From the NCBI GenBank assembly GCA_017389885.1, contig JAFPDR010000041.1:1-5017 (forward strand): a stretch of DNA of 5,017 bases, read 5' to 3'. Made by a program: the position numbers and the translations under genes. This document shows, piece after piece, positions 1-5,017 of the stretch. Each line of letters starts with the position of its first letter. Position 1 is the first letter of the stretch. This stretch comes from Kiritimatiellia bacterium (lineage in GTDB: Bacteria; Verrucomicrobiota; Kiritimatiellia; RFP12; UBA1067). The notes under the pieces are model-generated. The model was not told the DNA's origin. It saw only the letters and a program-made list of their open reading frames with translations, and made no database searches.

Positions 1-153
1 CGTGCAGGCCTCATCTACACCTTCTACGAGGGCACGACGCTCCAGAGCATGACGCAGAAGGCGACGAAGGTCGGCGACGGCAATGCCTGGACGCCGGCGA
101 TCACGGTGAAGGGCGGCTCAAGCGGCTTCTACTCCGTCCATGTAACGAAGTAG
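1..153 (+). CDS. C-terminal end of an unidentified, probably secreted protein (5' truncated)
   Basis: An open frame enters from the left edge in frame 1 and stops at TAG 151-153, leaving 50 residues. The visible tail is rich in Thr, Gly, Tyr and Phe, with segments such as GLIYTFYEG and a final GFYSVHVTK. This alternating aromatic/polar pattern ending in a Phe-Tyr strand resembles the last beta-sandwich of large secreted or surface proteins in Verrucomicrobiota-type genomes; that is a style match, not a family assignment. No catalytic motif, membrane segment or sorting signal (for example PEP-CTERM) is visible in the part present. The codon choice, GC-ending and Lys = AAG, matches the downstream genes, which supports it being truly coding. 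A strong hairpin follows 20 bases after the stop, so this is probably the last gene of its transcript. Function unknown. Confidence 0.7.
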   Translation, partial: RAGLIYTFYEGTTLQSMTQKATKVGDGNAWTPAITVKGGSSGFYSVHVTK

Positions 154-173
154 TCAGCTCCGCCAATTCGCGC

Positions 174-204
174 ACATGGGGCGTCGCTTCGCGCCGCCCC
201 ATGT
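174..204 (+). terminator. GC-rich hairpin, probable transcription terminator of the upstream gene
   Basis: A perfect 10-bp inverted repeat is visible: ACATGGGGCG at 174-183 pairs with CGCCCCATGT at 195-204. The 11-base loop can fold further (CGC 185-187 with GCG 191-193 around TTC). It begins 20 bases after the stop at 153. No clean T-tract follows (TGTCTC comes next), so it is not a textbook intrinsic terminator; it may end transcription inefficiently, or protect the 3' end of the mRNA. Its position between a stop codon and a new promoter favours a terminator role. Confidence 0.6.
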
Positions 205-291
205 TGTCTCATGCGCCCCGCTCCAACCTCCTTTGCGATGACCATGCTGGATTCCTCAAAATCGGTTTTTGTTCCGTTTGGGTGCGGCGGG

Positions 292-313
292 GGCGGGCGG
301 ATTTTGGTATAAT
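292..313 (+). promoter_or_regulatory. Extended -10 promoter module for the lyase gene, apparently leaderless
   Basis: A G-rich block, GGCGGGCGG (292-300), is followed by ATTTTGG and a perfect TATAAT (308-313). TG at 305-306 gives an extended -10 (TGNTATAAT). No -35 hexamer is recognisable 16-19 bp upstream, consistent with an extended -10 promoter. With the usual spacing the transcript would start near 319-322, only a few bases before the ATG at 324, and no Shine-Dalgarno sequence lies between. Almost the same module precedes the gene at 3049. A T-rich patch at about 258-280 could act as an upstream element, but this is speculative. Confidence 0.65.
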
Positions 314-323
314 GTGCGACGAT

Positions 324-2996
324 ATGACGATTGTTAGAGCTGTGTTCGCCTTCGTGGCGGCTGCGTGCGCGGCATGGTGCCGCGCGGCGGACGACGAATC
401 GTCCGGCGACGGTTCGGAGGTCGCGGACTACCGCGCCCACGAGGAGGCGCTGGCGCGCCGCCCGGCCAGGTCGATAGTCGACACGAACACCGTCGTGAGG
501 CTCGGATACGAGCTGCCCGACAGCGTGGTCGTAGGCGCGGGGGCGCGGCAGAAGGTGTACGCCAGGGGTATTCTCGCGCAGTGCGCCATCGGCAAGGAGA
601 AGCGCTTCGAGCTCGCCGAGGGCGGGGCGCTCGCGATCGGCTCGGACGGCTTCCGCTTCGACTCGAACTACGCGAAGGGGCGGACGAACGACGTGGTCTT
701 CGCCGGCGGAGCGATCGCGTCGTTCGAGCCGAGCTTCATCAGGAGCGCCGCGCCGATAAGGCTTGAGGGAAAGGTGCGCGTGGTGACGCGACAGCCCCTC
801 GCGCTGCGCGCGTCCTTCGAAGGCAGGGGGGCCTTCGCCAAGTCGGGGAGCGGAGTTATGGGGCTCCAGTATCCGTGCCCCGGCGCGACGGGAGAGATCG
901 TCGTCGAAGAGGGCACGCTGGTGCTCGGTCCCGCCGCAAGCTGGGGAGGCTCCGTAGTCGTGAAGAAGGGCGCGACGCTGAAGTGTCCGAGCTTTTCCGC
1001 AATCGGACGCGTCGTGCGCGAGAAGGGGTCGACTGCCGTGGAAACGGGATTCGGCGACCGCGGCGATTTCTCCGAAGACGCCTTCCCGCGTCCCGCCACG
1101 GCCTACAACCTGAAGCGTCTCCGCCGCGAGGTGACGGGACGGGGCGTCGTCGCGTACCGGATCTCCCCCGGCGTGGTGCGCGTCGCCTGGCGGTACCTCT
1201 CCTCCGATGCGCCCGGCACCGCCTTCAACGTCTACCGCGACGGCAGGCGCGTCAACTCCGCGCCTGTTGCAGATGTAACATACTTCGACGACCGCGGCGG
1301 GGCGGACGGAAAGGACCACCGCTACGAGGTGCGCGGAGTCGCGGGCGGACGCGAGATTGCGTACGCATCGGGCGGGACGTGGCGCTACCGCGCCGGGTCG
1401 CCGCTCGGCGGATTCGACATCGAGCTTTCCCCGCCGAAGGACGGCGCGACGCCCGACGGCGAGCGCTACGGCTATTTCCCGTGCGACACGTCGGTAGGGG
1501 ACCTCGACGGCGACGGGGAGTACGAGCTCGTGGTCATCTGGTGGCCGACGAACGGACGCGACAACTCGCAGGGCGGGCAGACGGGCGAGACCTGGCTCGA
1601 GGGGGTGAAGCTCGACGGGACCAGCAGGTCGCTCTGGAAGATCAACCTCGGTCCGAACATCCGCTCGGGCTCGCACTACGTGCCCGTCATGGTGGCGGAC
1701 TTCGACGGCGACGGATCGGCGGAGGTGATCTGCCGGACTGCGGACGGCACTGTGGACGGGAAGGGACGCGTGCTTTCCGGCGGCGCCTTCTCGAAGGGCG
1801 CGAGGTTCAAGGACTGGCGTGCCGAGGACTACAACGTCGTCTTCGCGCCAAACTACGTGACGTGCTTCTCGGGGCGGACAGGCGCCGCGCTCGACACTGT
1901 TCCGTACAGGCCGTCCGTCCTTGAGGACGCGAAGGCGATCGAGCGGCGCGACTACAACGCGGTGAAGAAGTTCTGGAGCGCGCGCAACCCGGGCAACCAG
2001 GCGTTCAGGTTCCTCGGCGCGGTCGGGACTTTCGACGGACGCCGCATAAGCGCCGTGATGTGCCGCGGCTACTATTCGCGCACGTGCCTCGCGGCGTACG
2101 ACTTCGAGGACGGGAAGCTGAAGGAGCGGTGGTACTTCTGCTCGGACGACGAAGACAACTGGGGCTACGGCGGACAGGGCTTCCACAACCTGCGCGTGGC
2201 CGACGTCGATTTCGACGGACGCGACGAGGTGCTCTACGGCCACATGTGCGTCGACCATGACGGGAAGGGCCTCTGGACGACGGGGTACGGACACGGCGAC
2301 GCGCTGCACCTCGTGCAGGCCTCGCCCGACACCCGCGGACTCCGCCTCTGGACCTGCCACGAGGCCTCGCCGTACGGAGTCTCGCTCATCGACGCGCAGT
2401 CCGGAAGGACGCTCCTCCGCACGACTGGTCCGGCCGACACCGGCAGCTGCAACGCGATGGACGCAGATCCCGCGGCCCCCGGCGTGGAGCTCTTCAGCGG
2501 CGCGCACTGCGGCATCTACTCGGCGAAGACGCTCCAGCGCCACCTGCACCCGAAGCCCAAGCCGACGATCAACTACTACGCGACGCTCCGCTTCGGCATC
2601 TGGTGGACAGGCGACCTCGCGCGGAGCGCGTATTCGGGAGGCGACACGATCTACGGCTACTCCGTCAGGGACCGCCAGGTGACGGCGCAGTGGAACGGCG
2701 GGGGCGAGGCGGAGTCCAACCACGGCACGAAGGGCTCGCCGTGCCTTGCGGCGGACATACTCGGAGACTGGCGCGAGGAGCTTCTCCTGCGGAGGAAGGA
2801 CAACCGCGCGATACGCGTCTACCTGACGCCAGAGCCGACGAGGTACAGGTTCCACACGTTCATGGAGGATCCGGTCTACCGGTGGAGCGTCGCGACGCAG
2901 AACAACGGATACAACGTGCCCGCCGAGCCGGGCTTCTACTTCGGCCCGGAGCTCCTCGGCTCGAAGGCGACGTTCAGGGGGACGAAGCTCGACTGA
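324..2996 (+). CDS. Secreted rhamnogalacturonan lyase, polysaccharide lyase family 11 (YesW/YesX-like), with N-terminal beta-repeat extension
   Basis: This 890-residue protein should cleave the rhamnogalacturonan-I backbone by Ca2+-dependent beta-elimination outside the cytoplasm. Residues 1-21 look like a signal peptide (Arg5, hydrophobic 6-18, cleavage near AWCRA). Residues about 30-260 are an extension with one segment (167-220) like an autotransporter-associated beta-strand repeat. Residues about 262-355 match the small beta-sandwich that opens PL11 enzymes (WRYLSSD, FNVYRDG). Residues about 364-885 form the beta-propeller catalytic region: VGDLDGDGEYE (391-401), DNSQGGQTG (413-421), NIRSGSHY (445-452), DFDGDGSAE (459-467), RTADGT, RGYYSR (581-586), HNLRVADVDFDG, GYGHGDALH (654-662), WWTGDL, GTK (801-803), ADILGDWREE, QNNGYN (859-864). 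Bacillus YesW is about 620 residues, so this one is about 270 longer, mostly N-terminal. The Arg of the DVGRG motif is replaced (DTGSC, 705-709). The ATG at 324 was chosen because it follows the -10 box and starts the signal peptide; ATG 201 and 312 precede or overlap the promoter. The PL11 assignment is very secure; exact substrate is inferred. Confidence 0.93.
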   Translation: MTIVRAVFAFVAAACAAWCRAADDESSGDGSEVADYRAHEEALARRPARSIVDTNTVVRLGYELPDSVVVGAGARQKVYARGILAQCAIGKEKRFELAEGGALAIGSDGFRFDSNYAKGRTNDVVFAGGAIASFEPSFIRSAAPIRLEGKVRVVTRQPLALRASFEGRGAFAKSGSGVMGLQYPCPGATGEIVVEEGTLVLGPAASWGGSVVVKKGATLKCPSFSAIGRVVREKGSTAVETGFGDRGDFSEDAFPRPATAYNLKRLRREVTGRGVVAYRISPGVVRVAWRYLSSDAPGTAFNVYRDGRRVNSAPVADVTYFDDRGGADGKDHRYEVRGVAGGREIAYASGGTWRYRAGSPLGGFDIELSPPKDGATPDGERYGYFPCDTSVGDLDGDGEYELVVIWWPTNGRDNSQGGQTGETWLEGVKLDGTSRSLWKINLGPNIRSGSHYVPVMVADFDGDGSAEVICRTADGTVDGKGRVLSGGAFSKGARFKDWRAEDYNVVFAPNYVTCFSGRTGAALDTVPYRPSVLEDAKAIERRDYNAVKKFWSARNPGNQAFRFLGAVGTFDGRRISAVMCRGYYSRTCLAAYDFEDGKLKERWYFCSDDEDNWGYGGQGFHNLRVADVDFDGRDEVLYGHMCVDHDGKGLWTTGYGHGDALHLVQASPDTRGLRLWTCHEASPYGVSLIDAQSGRTLLRTTGPADTGSCNAMDADPAAPGVELFSGAHCGIYSAKTLQRHLHPKPKPTINYYATLRFGIWWTGDLARSAYSGGDTIYGYSVRDRQVTAQWNGGGEAESNHGTKGSPCLAADILGDWREELLLRRKDNRAIRVYLTPEPTRYRFHTFMEDPVYRWSVATQNNGYNVPAEPGFYFGPELLGSKATFRGTKLD

Positions 2997-3000
2997 ACCC

Positions 3001-3033
3001 CCGCGGCGCATTTGCCGCGGCGGGCGGATTTTT
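3001..3033 (+). terminator. Short GC hairpin plus T-run after the lyase gene, possible terminator
   Basis: CCGCGGC (3001-3007) pairs perfectly with GCCGCGG (3014-3020) around the 6-base loop GCATTT, starting four bases after the lyase stop (2994-2996). A run of five T lies at 3029-3033, but eight bases (CGGGCGGA) separate it from the stem, so it is a weak match to an intrinsic terminator. The right arm shares bases with the promoter module of the next gene. Confidence 0.5.
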
Positions 3034-3041
3034 GCTAAAAT
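3012..3041 (+). promoter_or_regulatory. Promoter module of the efflux operon, apparently leaderless
   Basis: GGCGGGCGGATTTT (3019-3032) repeats, base for base, the block upstream of the lyase gene. It is followed by TGC and TAAAAT (3036-3041), an extended -10 one mismatch from consensus. TTGCCG at 3012-3017, 18 bp upstream of the -10, is a possible -35 (four of six bases of TTGACA). Transcription would begin near 3047-3049, at or within two bases of the ATG at 3049, and no Shine-Dalgarno sequence is present. This suggests that the pump genes are transcribed separately from the lyase. Confidence 0.6.
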
Positions 3042-3048
3042 ACACTAC

Positions 3049-4485
3049 ATGAGCAAAAACAGCATTCTGCCTCTGCTGGCGCTGGCCGCCCTCGTAGCCG
3101 GGTGCGGGACCATCCGCGCCGTCCGCGAGGCGCGGCTCGAGCAGGAGACGTGGGCGGACCGCGGCAGCGGGAAGGAGGCCGAACGCGAGGTCGAGCAGGT
3201 GCGGCTCGTCGGATGGAAGCTCCCCCAGCTCGTCGACTTCGCGCTCGCGAACCGTCCTTCGATGACCCGCGCCCGCCTCGCCGTCGAGGATGCGCGCATA
3301 GCGCTTCGCCAGGTCGCGGCGGACGCGCCGCTCCTTTCCGCCACTCCGTGGAACGCGCTTTCCGCGTCCGTCTCCGGAGGGCACTCGGAGACCTCCGAAA
3401 TGGGCCACGGGCTCCACGGGCACACCGATGGCGGCGCTTCCGCGTCGCTCTCCATAGACGTCCTCCTTTACGATTTCGGGCGCAACGCGGCCGAGGCGCG
3501 CGCGAAGGCGGAGGATGTGATAGCGGCGGAGTGCAACGTCGTCGGGACGGGGTACTCGATATTCGAGGAGGTCGCGTCCGGATATTTCACTCTGCTCCAG
3601 AACGAGGCGCTGCTCGAGGTCGCGCGCGCGAAGGTAGCCGAGTACGACGAGCACGTCAAGCAGGCGGAGATGAGGATGGAGCACGGAGAGGCGAAGGAGG
3701 TTGACGTCCTCAAGGCGAAGCTCGACCTCGCGAAGTCCGTCCAGGACGTAGTCTCCGCCTCCAACGACGTGGTCACCGCCGGCGCCGATCTCATGGCGTC
3801 GCTCGGCATAGACGCGGCGATGGGCGAGTACGGGGCAGTCCTTGGGCCGCGTCCGGAGGGGCTTGACCGCGCGGTGAGGTTCTTCGCCAGGTCCGAGGAC
3901 GGCGCTGGCGCGCTGTACGACTTCGCATGCACCAACGCGCCGGCAATCAAGGTCGCGCGCGCGCGGCTGAGGGCGGCGTCGCATGCAGTGGACGTCGCCG
4001 TTGCGGATCTGTACCCGACCGTAAGCGCGAGCTTCTCGCTGAACTGGACCGATCCGCTCTGGTACTGGCGCTGGGGCGTGAGCGGCGCGCAGTCGCTTTT
4101 CACGGGATGGCGCAAGACCGCCGCGCTCGAGCGCGCGACGCTCGCGCTCGACTCCGCGGCGCGCGATGTCGACTCCGCCGAGCTCGACCTCTCGTACGCG
4201 CTCGAGCTGGCGGTGGCCGAGCGCGACAACGCCGAGGAGGCGCTTTCCACGGCGCGTGCGAGCGTGCAGCGCGGAAGGGAGAATCTCGAGACGGTGCGCG
4301 AGCAGTACCAGGTCGGCGACGTTAGCCGCGTGGACTACACGGACGCCGCGGCGGACTACACCGAGGCGCTGGGGGACAGGGTGCGCGCGTTCTACCGCGG
4401 GCAGATCGCCGAGGCGAAGCTGTTCAGGCTCGCGGGCCGCATGCCGAAGTACAGTGAGGAAGTCATAGTGGAGGAGAGGAAATGA
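3049..4485 (+). CDS. TolC-family outer-membrane efflux lipoprotein (outer-membrane factor of a tripartite pump)
   Basis: The 478-residue product is the size expected of TolC/OprM/CusC-type outer-membrane factors, which trimerise into a beta-barrel plus alpha-helical channel and carry cargo from a periplasmic adaptor across the outer membrane. A lipoprotein signal is clear: residues 1-18, lipobox LVAGC, acyl Cys19, followed by Gly, which fits outer-membrane sorting. Two halves typical of the OEP fold are visible. The first runs from about 56 (LPQLVDFALANRP) through a barrel strand ending LLYDFGRNAAEARAKAED (139-156) to helices up to about 253. The second runs from about 287 (LYDFACTNAPAIKVARARL), through LYPTVSASFSLNW and LFTGWRKTAALERA, to the final helices (QYQVGDVSRVDY, 420-430) ending about 464. 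An unusual His-rich loop lies at 110-129. ATG 3049 sits directly after the -10 box. The gene overlaps the adaptor gene by ATGA. The family is secure; the cargo is unknown. Confidence 0.92.
   Translation: MSKNSILPLLALAALVAGCGTIRAVREARLEQETWADRGSGKEAEREVEQVRLVGWKLPQLVDFALANRPSMTRARLAVEDARIALRQVAADAPLLSATPWNALSASVSGGHSETSEMGHGLHGHTDGGASASLSIDVLLYDFGRNAAEARAKAEDVIAAECNVVGTGYSIFEEVASGYFTLLQNEALLEVARAKVAEYDEHVKQAEMRMEHGEAKEVDVLKAKLDLAKSVQDVVSASNDVVTAGADLMASLGIDAAMGEYGAVLGPRPEGLDRAVRFFARSEDGAGALYDFACTNAPAIKVARARLRAASHAVDVAVADLYPTVSASFSLNWTDPLWYWRWGVSGAQSLFTGWRKTAALERATLALDSAARDVDSAELDLSYALELAVAERDNAEEALSTARASVQRGRENLETVREQYQVGDVSRVDYTDAAADYTEALGDRVRAFYRGQIAEAKLFRLAGRMPKYSEEVIVEERK
4470..4475 (+). 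promoter_or_regulatory. Shine-Dalgarno site of the adaptor gene, inside the end of the TolC-family gene
   Basis: GGAGGA lies 6 bases before ATG 4482, within the last codons of the upstream gene. It supports this start, including the ATGA overlap (4482-4485) that usually signals translational coupling. It contrasts with the two promoter-proximal genes in this window, which have no such site. Confidence 0.8.
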
Positions 4486-5017
4486 AAAGGTCTTGTGGAT
4501 CCGTTTTTCTGAAGTGCCTCGGGGCGGCGGCCCTGTGCCTCGCCGCGGGATGCGGCGACAAGCTGCCCATCGCGTCCGGAAAGAAGGCGCCGTCTTTCCG
4601 CAGCGCGCCGATAGTGCGCATGGACATCGTCCGCACCGTCTCCGCGACGGGATCCGTCACGCCGCGCAACTCGTCGAGCGGAATCCCCGTCGGCGCGCAG
4701 GTCAACGGCAAGCTGATAAAGCTCTACGTGGACTACAACGACACCGTCACCAACGGACAGGTCGTCGCGGAGATAGATCCGCTAGTCTACGAGGCGAACT
4801 ACAAGAGCGCCGTCGCGCGGCTTCACGTGAGCCAGGCGGGCGTGCTGACGAGCGAGTGCGCGCTCAAGCAGCGCGAGGCGGAGCTCGTGCTCGCGCAGAA
4901 GACGTTCGACAGGAAGAAGACGCTCTCCGAGAAGAAGATGGCGCCTGTCGCGGACTTCGACAGCGCCGTGGAGGCGCTGGACAAGGCGAAGGCCGCGGTC
5001 GAAAGCGCGAAGGCCGC
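4482..5017 (+). CDS. Periplasmic adaptor (membrane fusion) lipoprotein, MacA/HlyD-like, 3' truncated by the window end
   Basis: 178 complete codons are visible and the frame remains open at 5017; MacA-type adaptors are about 370-400 residues, so roughly half is present. Adaptors bridge an inner-membrane pump and a TolC-type channel. Residues 1-23 form a lipoprotein signal with lipobox LAAGC and acyl Cys24. Residues about 50-100 carry the first half of the lipoyl-like domain, VSATGSVTPRN then VGAQVNGKLIKLYVDYND (70-87) and NGQVVAEIDP (91-100). This is closest in feel to MacA and related ABC-pump adaptors (GAQVSG ... KLG/D-x-V-x-K-G). From about 102 a long charged Ala/Lys/Glu-rich helix begins the alpha-hairpin that docks on TolC (FDRKKTLSEKKMAPVADFD, 142-160). 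The start is fixed by the GGAGGA site and by the 4-base overlap with the TolC-family gene. A MacB-like ABC permease downstream is the expected partner, but an RND pump cannot be excluded. The family is secure, the subtype moderate. Confidence 0.9.
   Translation, partial: MKRSCGSVFLKCLGAAALCLAAGCGDKLPIASGKKAPSFRSAPIVRMDIVRTVSATGSVTPRNSSSGIPVGAQVNGKLIKLYVDYNDTVTNGQVVAEIDPLVYEANYKSAVARLHVSQAGVLTSECALKQREAELVLAQKTFDRKKTLSEKKMAPVADFDSAVEALDKAKAAVESAKA

Noticed and set aside
223..236. CCAACCTCCTTT, resembling the 3' end of 16S rRNA (anti-Shine-Dalgarno)
   Set aside because: The flanking bases do not match the conserved 16S 3' end. Read on the - strand as an SD site, the next ATG is about 14 bases away and opens no credible gene.
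201..323. Upstream in-frame starts at 201 and 312 that would lengthen the lyase by 41 or 4 residues
   Set aside because: The 201 start lies in the terminator hairpin and would put the TATAAT box inside the coding region; the 312 start lies within the -10 box itself. The ATG at 324 begins a clean signal peptide.
354..368. A possible lipobox (AAAC) in the lyase signal peptide around Cys15
   Set aside because: The -3 position is Ala rather than Leu/Val, and hydrophobic residues continue past it; ordinary signal peptidase cleavage near residue 21 fits better.
668..1099. Other open frames within the lyase and efflux genes, on both strands
   Set aside because: They overlap well-supported genes, give compositionally biased products (Arg- or Ser/Ala-rich) and lack motifs; treated as shadows.
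129..3011. A 960-codon open frame on the - strand covering the whole lyase gene
   Set aside because: Its product is Arg/Val/Ala-rich low-complexity text with no recognisable domain, and it lies exactly antisense to a well-supported PL11 gene. Long antisense frames are expected from strongly GC-ending codons.
1..5017. A possible single pectin-degrading and export system spanning all genes
   Set aside because: A hairpin and a fresh promoter separate the lyase from the pump genes, and nothing in the pump sequence points to oligosaccharides or to secretion of the lyase. Adjacency alone is not enough.

Overview
The window reads as a piece of a GC-rich genome (roughly two thirds G+C by eye) with every convincing gene on the + strand. 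A secreted polysaccharide lyase carries an N-terminal segment resembling the autotransporter-associated beta-strand repeat. The upstream gene ends in a Phe-Tyr-rich beta-type C-terminus. Two genes start almost on top of a TATAAT-like box with no Shine-Dalgarno sequence. Together these suggest an uncultured member of the PVC group (Kiritimatiellota, Lentisphaerota or Verrucomicrobiota), perhaps from a gut or another plant-fibre-rich habitat. That placement is inference from style; no marker gene is present.

Layout. Positions 1-153 hold the last 50 codons of an unidentified, probably secreted protein, followed by a strong GC hairpin (174-204). A 170-bp intergenic stretch then leads to an extended -10 promoter at about 292-313. 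It drives an 890-residue secreted rhamnogalacturonan lyase of polysaccharide lyase family 11 (324-2996). A 52-bp intergenic gap (2997-3048) packs a 7-bp GC hairpin and a second copy of the same promoter module. This module leads into a TolC-family outer-membrane lipoprotein (3049-4485). That gene overlaps by four bases (ATGA) a MacA/HlyD-type periplasmic adaptor lipoprotein, which runs off the window end (4482-5017).

How they fit together. The lyase would cut the rhamnogalacturonan-I backbone of pectin outside the cytoplasm. The outer-membrane factor and adaptor are two of the three parts of a tripartite export pump; the inner-membrane pump (MacB-like ABC or RND) would be expected just beyond position 5017. 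The lyase and the pump appear to be separate transcription units, so adjacency alone is weak evidence of a joint function.

The observations most worth a second look are: the near-identical GGCGGGCGGATTTT + TGN-TA(T/A)AAT module placed 7-10 nt before two start codons, which implies leaderless mRNAs; a lyase whose active site appears to lack the arginine that stabilises the substrate carboxylate in Bacillus YesW; and the beta-repeat-like extension fused to that lyase. I see no CRISPR array, tRNA, rRNA, insertion sequence or clearly new multi-gene system.
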